Assembly (NCBI GenBank): GCA_016297215.1
Contig: JAEDGZ010000001.1
Location: 62,001 to 126,000, forward strand
Reading direction: 5' to 3'
Length of the DNA stretch: 64,000 nucleotides
From: Paludibacteraceae bacterium
GTDB taxonomy: Bacteria > Bacteroidota > Bacteroidia > Bacteroidales > Paludibacteraceae
Shown here: in pieces, positions 25,219-32,328 of the stretch
Numbering within the stretch: the first letter of the stretch is position 1
How the letters are laid out: every line of letters starts with the position of its first letter
Made by a program: the position numbers and the translations under genes
The notes under the pieces: model-generated
Told to the model about the DNA's origin: nothing
Seen by the model: the letters and a program-made list of their open reading frames with translations, nothing else
The model's database searches: none

Positions 25219-28200
25219 ATCTTCCCCCAATCTGCTCGCCACGCGTTCGGCGATGTCATCGCCATCGCCTGCGGGTTGGTAGTTGGCTTGCAGCGAGAGC
25301 AGGTATTGCTTGGCTTGGAAGGTGTCGCCTCGGCGGGTGTTGATATCCGCCAGCAGGATGAGTGCACGCGCCAGCCAGTACTGTTGCTGCGTGTTCATCT
25401 GCGCAAACGACATGATTTCCGCCTCCGCCATATCCAACTCATTCTCTGCGAAATAGCACTCCGCGAGCAGGTATTTCGCCTCTGCGCCGTTGGCGGTGCG
25501 CACCTCCTCTGCCACCACCTGCAAGTCGGCTATCGCCTCGCCCCATTGCTCCAGCGCGATGTAGGCTTTCGCGCGGTTGTAGCGCGCCTCTGCCGCCACG
25601 GGGGCTTTATTGCTGTCGGTGTGGTAGTCGGCGAGTATCTGCCCTGCGATGTCTATCGTCGCGCGGTGCTGCCCGAGGTAGTAGGAGCAGCGCAGGATAC
25701 CCAGCCGCGCGATGTCGGTGGTCTCCGTGGAGGAAGCCTGCGAGAGCAAGCGGTAGAAATAGTCGAGCGCCGTCGCATAGTCTGCCGCGTCGTAACTCAG
25801 TTCCGCCACGCGCATGCACGCCTCTTCCATATAGGGGTTGCCTGCTATCTCCGCCAGCGCTTTGTACTCGCGCAGGGCGTCCGCGGGCTGCATGAGGCGA
25901 TAGTAGGCGTCTGCCAACTGCTGTTGCGCCGCGGTGCAGTAGCGCCCGCCGGAGCAGTAACGGCTCAAGTATCCGCTCAGCGCCGTTGCCGCTGCCGTGT
26001 AGTTGCCTTGCATATACTGCAACTCGGCTGCCGCATACGAGAGCGAGTCATCGGCGGTGGTAACCTGCATATTCTGCTTGCTCAACTGCTTGGTGTAGTC
26101 GAGGTATTCGGCGATGTTATTGGTCTCCACATACAGCGCCTCGAGGGCGTCGAGCGCCGCATACGCCTCGTCGGTGGCGGGGTAGCGGTCGATGGTGGCT
26201 TTGTAGGCGGCAATCGCCTCCTCGGTGCGATGGAGGTTGCCGTAGAGCATGGCGCGCTCCAGCATTGCCTTGCGCGCGAGGTTGCTGTTCGGATAGGTCT
26301 TGAGCAACTGCCCGTAGGTCTCTATCGCCGCTGGTTCGTCTTCCAGTTGCAACTGTGCACGCGCTATCTCGTACATGCCGTCGTCGGCATAGTCCGACTT
26401 CGGATAGCGAGCCACAAGCGTCTGCATGGTGCTTATCTTGTCCGTGTACTTACGCAGCAGTCCCTGCGCATAGCCTTTCTGGAAGGTGGCGTAGTCGGCG
26501 CCTGCCGCGTTGCGGTCTATCACCTGCCCGTAGTAGGCGATGGCGCTACGGAAGTCGCGGGCGTTGAAAGCGCAGTCGCCGAGGCGGTTGAGCGCGTCGG
26601 CATAGGTCGGATCATAGCCTCCCTGAGCGCTCTCTTGGTCTATATAGCGCAAGAACTGCTTACTTGCCTCGTCGAAGCGGCGCATGGAGAAGAGGGTATA
26701 GCCGTATAGGTACGCCGCCGATGCATAGTTAGCCGACCGCCGCACATCCGGCTGCTTGAGATACCGCGCTATGTCGCTTGCGCAACCCTCGTAGTCGTGC
26801 AGGCGATACGCCGCCTCTGCCCGCCAGTAGTACGCCTCGGTGGTATAAGACGCACATTCTGCCTTCTGACCACTAACCACTGACCACTGACCACTATTAT
26901 CTATCACCGCCGTCATCCACTCGCGCGACTTCTCCATCTTCCCTTGCAGAAAGGCATCCACGCCCAACTGATAGCGCAGATACTGCTTGGTAGTCTCAAG
27001 CCCCCCTCCGTCTTCCCCTATGGCGGGGGAGAGAGAATCCAGCACGTTCAGTGCGGCTTGGTAGTTCTTCGAGCGCATAAAGGCATCGCTCAAAAGCGTG
27101 AATATCTGTTCGCGGTATTGGCTCTGCGGGTAGTTCTTTAGGAAAGCGGTGAAGGCTTTCACGCTCTCGCCCAAGGCGGACGAGTGCTCGTAAGTGCAGA
27201 GCGTGTAGTTATACAGCGCCTCCTCGCTCACGCGCGGCGTCAGCCCGTAGCCTATCGCGGCTTGGTATGCCATCTTCGCCTGCTCCTGCGCACTCGCCAT
27301 CGGCAACTGCCTGCTCTCACCCAACTTCCTATACGCATGCCCTAAGGTCAGGCTCGCGCTTTCCGAGATGGTGTCTTTCTCCTGCTTCACCTGCTTGAGG
27401 TGGGTTATCGCATCTTGGTACGCGCCTATCTGATATTCCGCCATACCAAGCAGGTAGATATCATTGCGCACGATGGGCACCGAGGAGGCGAGCGTCTCGA
27501 CTTGTTTGTCCGGGTGCGCAGGCTTCCCCGCCTGCTGAGCACTAGCTTTCGCCGCCTGCTCGTAAGCTTTCAGGTGGTTCACCGCCTGCTTATAATCCCC
27601 CTTGCGGTAGTATATCTCACCCAACATACGGTGCAACTCGCCCTCCTGACCACTAACTGCTGATTGCTGACCACTAACCACTAACATCTCCTCTGCCCGC
27701 GCCTGCGCCTCGGTGAAGTCCCCCAGCGCGTAGTACGACTGCGTGATGAAGTAAGGCACCGTTGCCTGATACTCGCTCACGTTCTCCAAAGACAAAAAAG
27801 CAGGCAACGCCTTGTCGTAGCGTTGCAGTTTATATTGGCAATACCCCCAATAGTAGGTCGCCTTCTGCGTATAGGGATTGGTAGATTTCCGAAGAATAGC
27901 AAAATATGTGATCGCCCGCTCGTACTCTTGCAGCATCAGGTTCACATATCCGCGATAGAACTGATAATCAGGCTGGTGCGTACGACTTAGGGCTTTGTAG
28001 TCCGCTTGCTCAAAGGCTTTTGCCGCGTTCTTCCATTTGCCTTTCTCGGCAAATAGCACGCCCGACATGAAGTGCACCTCGTCCTTATAGGTGGTGTAGG
28101 GGTATTGCTCCAGATAGGTCTTCAGGTCGTTCTGCAACGACGCATCGCGCTCTTCAAACCGCGCCTCTAACCGGCGGTACGCCGTCTCCATCCCCACATC

Positions 28201-28314
28201 GGTTTTGATGGCAGAAGCAATCTCCCGTGTCTGTCCCCACATGGGCATTCCGCCTCCAACGGAAAGCAAGCATACTGCCCCAACTGTCCACACATACAAC
28301 TGTTTTCTATTCAT
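25213..28314 (-). CDS. Large secreted TPR protein with several repeat-derived insertions
   Basis: 1033 residues. Signal peptide (about 1-28, ending MWGQ), then TPR and Sel1-like helical repeats over nearly the whole length (e.g. YEEALPAF-type pairs, DDGMYEIARAQLQLEDEPAAIETYGQLLKTYP-like units). Probably periplasmic, acting with the barrel encoded next. Four inserted peptides do not look like TPR and coincide with DNA repeats: VVSGQQSAVSGQ (27648-27689), AGKPAHPDKQ (family B palindrome 27515-27539), GEDGGGLETT (near 27005), and NSGQWSVVSGQ (26868-26895). The stop codon lies in a heptamer array. Confidence 0.85.
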   Translation of the reverse strand: MNRKQLYVWTVGAVCLLSVGGGMPMWGQTREIASAIKTDVGMETAYRRLEARFEERDASLQNDLKTYLEQYPYTTYKDEVHFMSGVLFAEKGKWKNAAKAFEQADYKALSRTHQPDYQFYRGYVNLMLQEYERAITYFAILRKSTNPYTQKATYYWGYCQYKLQRYDKALPAFLSLENVSEYQATVPYFITQSYYALGDFTEAQARAEEMLVVSGQQSAVSGQEGELHRMLGEIYYRKGDYKQAVNHLKAYEQAAKASAQQAGKPAHPDKQVETLASSVPIVRNDIYLLGMAEYQIGAYQDAITHLKQVKQEKDTISESASLTLGHAYRKLGESRQLPMASAQEQAKMAYQAAIGYGLTPRVSEEALYNYTLCTYEHSSALGESVKAFTAFLKNYPQSQYREQIFTLLSDAFMRSKNYQAALNVLDSLSPAIGEDGGGLETTKQYLRYQLGVDAFLQGKMEKSREWMTAVIDNSGQWSVVSGQKAECASYTTEAYYWRAEAAYRLHDYEGCASDIARYLKQPDVRRSANYASAAYLYGYTLFSMRRFDEASKQFLRYIDQESAQGGYDPTYADALNRLGDCAFNARDFRSAIAYYGQVIDRNAAGADYATFQKGYAQGLLRKYTDKISTMQTLVARYPKSDYADDGMYEIARAQLQLEDEPAAIETYGQLLKTYPNSNLARKAMLERAMLYGNLHRTEEAIAAYKATIDRYPATDEAYAALDALEALYVETNNIAEYLDYTKQLSKQNMQVTTADDSLSYAAAELQYMQGNYTAAATALSGYLSRYCSGGRYCTAAQQQLADAYYRLMQPADALREYKALAEIAGNPYMEEACMRVAELSYDAADYATALDYFYRLLSQASSTETTDIARLGILRCSYYLGQHRATIDIAGQILADYHTDSNKAPVAAEARYNRAKAYIALEQWGEAIADLQVVAEEVRTANGAEAKYLLAECYFAENELDMAEAEIMSFAQMNTQQQYWLARALILLADINTRRGDTFQAKQYLLSLQANYQPAGDGDDIAERVASRLGEDN
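26868..26895. repeat. Family E array inside the TPR gene (first)
   Basis: GACCACT/AACCACT/GACCACT/GACCACT on plus, translated on minus as SGQWSVVSGQ. Confidence 0.9.
27515..27539. repeat. Family B palindrome inside the TPR gene
   Basis: GCGCAGGCTTCCCCGCCTGC with GTGC before and TGAG after, the intergenic B form with one change. Translated on minus around QAGKPAHPDK. Confidence 0.8.
27648..27689. repeat. Family E array inside the TPR gene (second)
   Basis: Six heptamers GACCACT/AACTGCT/GATTGCT/GACCACT/AACCACT/AACATCT on plus, translated as the VVSGQQSAVSGQ peptide. Confidence 0.9.
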
Positions 28315-28380
28315 ACCTTAAAGATGCTTATTTCTTACTAAAAATCATGTTAGGATACCGGTCAACACCCTGACATCCTC

Positions 28381-29331
28381 TTACACAAAATCGATGATGT
28401 GGTGTATGGAGATGATGCCGATGATAGGCTCGGTCTCGGGGGTCTCGGTTACCGCCAGCGTGGTAATGTTGTACTTATCCATGATGGCAAGCGCATCGGT
28501 CAGCAGGGCATCTTTGTGGATACGCTTGTAAGACGGGGTCATCATGTCGCGCGCCACGATATGTAGGTCCTCGTATTTCTGTATCGCGCGTCGGAGGTCG
28601 CCGTCGGTAATGATTCCCACGCACTGCTCCCCGTCATAGACCATCGTCATGCCGAGGTGCTTGTCCGTCATCTCGCCCACCAGTTCGCGGAAGGGTGTCG
28701 TTACCTGCACACACGGGACACTGCGTTGCATACGGTTCTTCACGCGCGCCAGCAACTGCCGTCCCAGTGCCCCGCCCGGGTGGTAGAGCGCGAAGTTCTC
28801 TGCCTTGAAATGCCGTTTCTCCATGAGGCAGACTGTCAGCGCGTCGCCCATGAGTGCCGTCGCCGTGGTCGAGGTGGTGGGTGCCAATCCGAGCGGGCAT
28901 GCCTCTTTGTCCACGTGGATGGAAAGCGTCAGGTCTGCCTGTTGCGCCAGCGGCGACTTCACGTCGCCCGTCATGGCGATGATACGGCAGCCGATATTGC
29001 GCAGCGGGGCAATCACGTTCAGTATCTCGTTGGTGCTGCCGCTGTTGCTCACCAGCATCACCACGTCTGCTCCGCTCACCATGCCCAAGTCGCCGTGCAC
29101 CGCCTCCACGGCGTTCACGAAGATGGCGGGCGTACCCGTGGAAGCCAGCGAGGAGGCTATCTTATGCCCGATGATACCCGTCTTGCCGATACCCATCACC
29201 ACCAACTTACCGCGGCAGGCGTCAATCATCTCCACCGCCTCGTCAAAACGCTCATCAATGGACAAACCGAGTTTCTCCAACTCGGTTATCTCTTCTGCAA
29301 ATATCTCTTTCGCTCTTTCGGAATAACTCAT
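28381..29331 (-). CDS. kdsD: D-arabinose-5-phosphate isomerase (KpsF/GutQ family)
   Basis: Interconverts ribulose-5-phosphate and arabinose-5-phosphate, first step of Kdo synthesis for lipopolysaccharide. 316 residues: SIS domain with GIGKTGIIGHKIASSLASTG, SNSGSTNE and GVHGDLG-like EAVHGDLG, then two CBS domains (about 205-316, VGIITDGDLRR). The last 4 bp of kdsA (ATGA) overlap its start, so translation is coupled to the Kdo-8-phosphate synthase gene. Confidence 0.95.
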   Translation of the reverse strand: MSYSERAKEIFAEEITELEKLGLSIDERFDEAVEMIDACRGKLVVMGIGKTGIIGHKIASSLASTGTPAIFVNAVEAVHGDLGMVSGADVVMLVSNSGSTNEILNVIAPLRNIGCRIIAMTGDVKSPLAQQADLTLSIHVDKEACPLGLAPTTSTTATALMGDALTVCLMEKRHFKAENFALYHPGGALGRQLLARVKNRMQRSVPCVQVTTPFRELVGEMTDKHLGMTMVYDGEQCVGIITDGDLRRAIQKYEDLHIVARDMMTPSYKRIHKDALLTDALAIMDKYNITTLAVTETPETEPIIGIISIHHIIDFV

Positions 29332-30113
29332 AACGTCTTATTGAGATTATCTATCGCCAGTGCGCTGCTTAACACCTGCTCTATATCGCTCAGCCTCAGT
29401 TGGTTAGCCGCGTCGGAGATGGCGTTATCGGGGTCGGGGTGCACCTCAAGGAACAGCCCGTCTATGCCCACTGCCACTGCCGCCCGCACGAGATAAGGCA
29501 CCATCGCGCGGTTGCCGCCCGTTACCCCCGCTTGGCTCGAAGGCTGCTGCACGGCATGCGTCGCATCGAACACCACGGGGCAACCGTATTCGCGCATCCG
29601 CACCAGCGAGGTCATGTCCACCACGATATTACCATATCCGAACGACGACCCGCGCTCCGTCAGCCACAGCCGCTCCTGCACGGGCTTCTCGGAGGGCACG
29701 GAGCCTATCTTCTCCACCACGCCGCGCATGTCCCACGGCGCCATGAACTGCCCTTTCTTCACGTTCACCACTCGCCCCGTCCGCGCCGCTGCCAATAGCA
29801 GGTCGGTCTGCCGCGAGAGGAACGCCGGTATCTGCAGCACGTCCGCGACCTCCGCCACCGGCGCACACTGCCAACTCTCGTGCACATCCGTCAGGATGGG
29901 TAGCCCGTAGGTCTGCTTCACCTCCGACAGTATCTCCAGTCCGCGCTCCATACCGATGCCGCGAGCCGAACACGAGGTGCGGTTGGCTTTGTCGAACGAC
30001 GACTTGAAATAGAGCCGAATGCCCAACTTCTCGCACACCGCCTTCAGCACGCCGGCGGTTTCCATCACCATCTCGCGGCTTTCTATCGCACAAGGTCCTG
30101 CTATCAGAAACAT
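29328..30113 (-). CDS. kdsA: 3-deoxy-8-phosphooctulonate synthase
   Basis: Condenses arabinose-5-phosphate with phosphoenolpyruvate to Kdo-8-phosphate. 261 residues. Family motifs: GPCAIESREM near the N-terminus, KSSFDKANRTS, LTDVHES, PAFLSRQTDLL, and the C-terminal LEVHPDPDNAISDAANQL. Overlaps kdsD by 4 bp. A repeat (30116-30181) ends right before its start codon. Confidence 0.96.
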   Translation of the reverse strand: MFLIAGPCAIESREMVMETAGVLKAVCEKLGIRLYFKSSFDKANRTSCSARGIGMERGLEILSEVKQTYGLPILTDVHESWQCAPVAEVADVLQIPAFLSRQTDLLLAAARTGRVVNVKKGQFMAPWDMRGVVEKIGSVPSEKPVQERLWLTERGSSFGYGNIVVDMTSLVRMREYGCPVVFDATHAVQQPSSQAGVTGGNRAMVPYLVRAAVAVGIDGLFLEVHPDPDNAISDAANQLRLSDIEQVLSSALAIDNLNKTL

Positions 30114-30115
30114 CG

Positions 30116-30181
30116 CTAATTAACAATTAATAATTAACAATTAACATGCAATGCGTATCAATGCCCTCTTAATTCTTAATT
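30116..30181. repeat. Family G inverted arrays between GH16-like gene and kdsA
   Basis: AATTAAC/AATTAAT/AATTAAC/AATTAAC on one side and CAATGCCCTC with TTAATTC/TTAATTA on the other. The right arm encodes the Asn-stop end of the GH16-like gene. Confidence 0.88.
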
Positions 30182-31510
30182 AGCATACTCGTATGCTTTC
30201 ACCCAATCGACCTCCACCTTGCCTGTGGCGGGTTTGGCTTGGTCGGGCAGATAGGCGGCTACGGCAGGGTAGAAAGCCACGTCCTTCGTCGTGTTGGGCA
30301 CGCGCATCACCTCTTGGTTGTTCACGTACCACGCTATCTCCTTCGCTGTAATCATCACACTGAATATCAGCCACTTGCCTGCCTGCACCCCTTGCAGCAC
30401 TACCTGCTTGCCGGCGGTCTCTATCCCCTTGGCGGTGCGCACGCCTACAGCCACCTGCTTGCCGTTCCATTGCGCCAGCGTGATGAGCGGCAGCCGCTCG
30501 CCAGTGCCCAAGTAAGCCGCACTGTTCGCGCCGCCTTGGAAGCGCACCTTCGCCATGAACAAGCCCTCCGCCTGCTGGAACTTCTTGCCCGTCTGCACCA
30601 CGTCGCCCGTGTAGTGGAATGCCTGCGGAATGAAGCCTTTTACGGGATGCCAAGCCGATGCTGTAGCCTCCTCCTTGCGCACCTCCACGCTCAACACGCT
30701 GTCTTGTACGTTTACGTTCTTGCCGTGGTTGTTCGCCTGCTGCTCGTTCACATACGAGTGGTCGGTCTTCAGGTTGGGGTTGGTGTAGTAGAAGCCCGAT
30801 GCCCAGTTGCCGTTCTGCCAGTCGCTCAACTCGAAATCATCATTCAGCGTCTGTTTGTAGCGCTCCCACTCGGCTATCTGCTTCGGGTCTTGCGCCAAGA
30901 AGAAGTGGATATCCTCCGTCTCTTTCAACTCCATGTAGCGAGCGTCCTGTTGGCTCTCCGGCGTGGTGTACCAGCGTTTGGAGTTCGACCAGAAAGCGCG
31001 GCGCGTTTGGAAGTCCTCCGTAGCGGTCTCCTCCACTAATGCCCTATACTCCTTCACGGCATCCGTCGCCTCACACTTGCGGTAGATGCGCAGCATCAGC
31101 GAGCGGTCAATCATCTTATACCGCCGTAACTCAGGAGATGCTTTCACCGCCTCCTTGTCTTGCAGTTTCGGATAATCCTCACTCTCTGCAAACGCAAGGT
31201 AGTTGCGCAGGTTCTCATTCCCGTGGTAGAGCAGATAGCCGTGCACGGCAGGCGCGTGATTGCGCAGCACATGCAGACGTGCCAGTTTCTTAAACTCCTC
31301 CGTGTCCCAGTACTTGCGTGTAAGCAGGAAATGCTTCTTCTCTTGGAAAGCAGCGGTCTCCACGATCTCTTGCAACTCGCGGAACTCCTTGAGTTCGGCG
31401 GACTGTTCCACGCGGCGGTAACGCGCAATGTCTTCCACGATGCGCACCATCCATTTCTCCATCTCCTTCGTCGGCAGAAGGTTCTTCTGAAGCGTAACAA
31501 CTTGGTTCAT
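30176..31510 (-). CDS. GH16-like (concanavalin-fold) protein with helical N-terminal half
   Basis: 444 residues. No signal peptide is visible. Residues about 1-215 are charged and helical (YRRVEQSAELKEFRELQEIVE and on) and not recognised. Residues about 220-444 look like a GH16/laminin-G fold: FELSDWQNGNWASGFYYT, GLFMAKVRFQGG, VGVRTAKGIE, and the terminal VDWVKAYEYAN typical of GH16 ends. The catalytic ExDxxE of GH16 is not visible, so a binding role is more likely. The stop codon TAA and preceding Asn codon lie in the AATTAAG array. Confidence 0.7.
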   Translation of the reverse strand: MNQVVTLQKNLLPTKEMEKWMVRIVEDIARYRRVEQSAELKEFRELQEIVETAAFQEKKHFLLTRKYWDTEEFKKLARLHVLRNHAPAVHGYLLYHGNENLRNYLAFAESEDYPKLQDKEAVKASPELRRYKMIDRSLMLRIYRKCEATDAVKEYRALVEETATEDFQTRRAFWSNSKRWYTTPESQQDARYMELKETEDIHFFLAQDPKQIAEWERYKQTLNDDFELSDWQNGNWASGFYYTNPNLKTDHSYVNEQQANNHGKNVNVQDSVLSVEVRKEEATASAWHPVKGFIPQAFHYTGDVVQTGKKFQQAEGLFMAKVRFQGGANSAAYLGTGERLPLITLAQWNGKQVAVGVRTAKGIETAGKQVVLQGVQAGKWLIFSVMITAKEIAWYVNNQEVMRVPNTTKDVAFYPAVAAYLPDQAKPATGKVEVDWVKAYEYAN

Positions 31511-31512
31511 AC

Positions 31513-31554
31513 ACTAATTTGACAATTTGACTATTTACAATTTGACTATTTTGC
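31513..31554. repeat. AATTTGAC array before the GH16-like gene
   Basis: AATTTGAC/AATTTGAC/TATTTAC/AATTTGAC/TATTTTG, units of 7-8 bp, three bases from the start codon of the GH16-like gene. Confidence 0.8.
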
Positions 31555-31559
31555 AAGAG

Positions 31560-31588
31560 CAATATATGCCACAATGCCCTCTTAATTC
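31560..31588. repeat. Family G fragment at the LOG gene stop
   Basis: AATGCCCTCTTAATTCTTA, single arm; on minus AAGAATTAAG provides Asn and TAA. Confidence 0.8.
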
Positions 31589-32157
31589 TTACAGCACTTC
31601 GCCTTCCAATCCAGCGCCGCTTGGTGCTTGTCCAGCACCTCCGTCAGTTCATGGAAATGCTCCACGAACACAGGGCTGTAACTCTCCTCGGCGGGGATAA
31701 ACGCCTCGGCTTTCATGCGACGAATCTGGCGTTTGAGGTCTGCGTAGAAGCCCTGATAATCATAGACGAACAGCGGTTTATGGTGCTCTCCCACGGTGCC
31801 GCTCGCCACCACATCCATCATCTCGTCCAGCGTGCCGTAACTGCCGGGCAGGCAGATGAAGCAGTCGGCTATCTCGCGCATCTTCGCCTTGCGGTCTGCC
31901 ATGCTGTCGGCATTCACCAACTCGTCGCAGTTGTCTGCCAGCCGTCGGGCAGCGATTATCCGCGGGGGCACCACGCCCACCACGGTCGCCCCTGCCGCCT
32001 TCGCCGCATTGCTCACGCTCGTCATCAGCCCGCCCGTGGCTCCGCCGTACACCAGCGTATGCCCGTGCTCGCCTATCCACGTCCCAAGCCGCATAGCCAT
32101 CCGCTTATACCGCTCGTGGACACTGTCTTTCGCACTACAATAAACCGCTATCTTCAT
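31582..32157 (-). CDS. LOG-family nucleotide phosphoribohydrolase
   Basis: TIGR00730/LOG proteins release the base from nucleoside 5'-monophosphates (cytokinin-activating type in plants; nucleotide metabolism in bacteria). 191 residues. Signature GGATGGLM and PGSYGTLDE, which corresponds to the usual PGGxGTxxE with Ser for the second Gly; the catalytic Arg/Glu context (RKAKM...) is kept. Ends KCCKN-stop, where the stop TAA is the start of a family G array (31560-31588). Confidence 0.88.
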   Translation of the reverse strand: MKIAVYCSAKDSVHERYKRMAMRLGTWIGEHGHTLVYGGATGGLMTSVSNAAKAAGATVVGVVPPRIIAARRLADNCDELVNADSMADRKAKMREIADCFICLPGSYGTLDEMMDVVASGTVGEHHKPLFVYDYQGFYADLKRQIRRMKAEAFIPAEESYSPVFVEHFHELTEVLDKHQAALDWKAKCCKN

Positions 32158-32295
32158 TATCCGTTCTCATCTTATATCCTCTGAAATAATCCTTAAAATC
32201 TCGTGAGCGTCAGCGAGCAGGAATATCGAAATCACCTTGCTGCGGGCTAACGCCCTTGCAGAGATTGAAAAAGAATTTATTCAGAGTCTTTCGCC

Positions 32296-32328
32296 TGCAA
32301 TGCCTCTTAATTCTTAATTACAACATCA
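32296..32328. repeat. Family G fragment after gyrB
   Basis: CAATGCCTCTTAATTCTTAA next to the gyrB stop; preceded (32232-32262) by CTGCGGGCTAACGCCCTTGC, a GC-rich palindrome. Confidence 0.8.
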
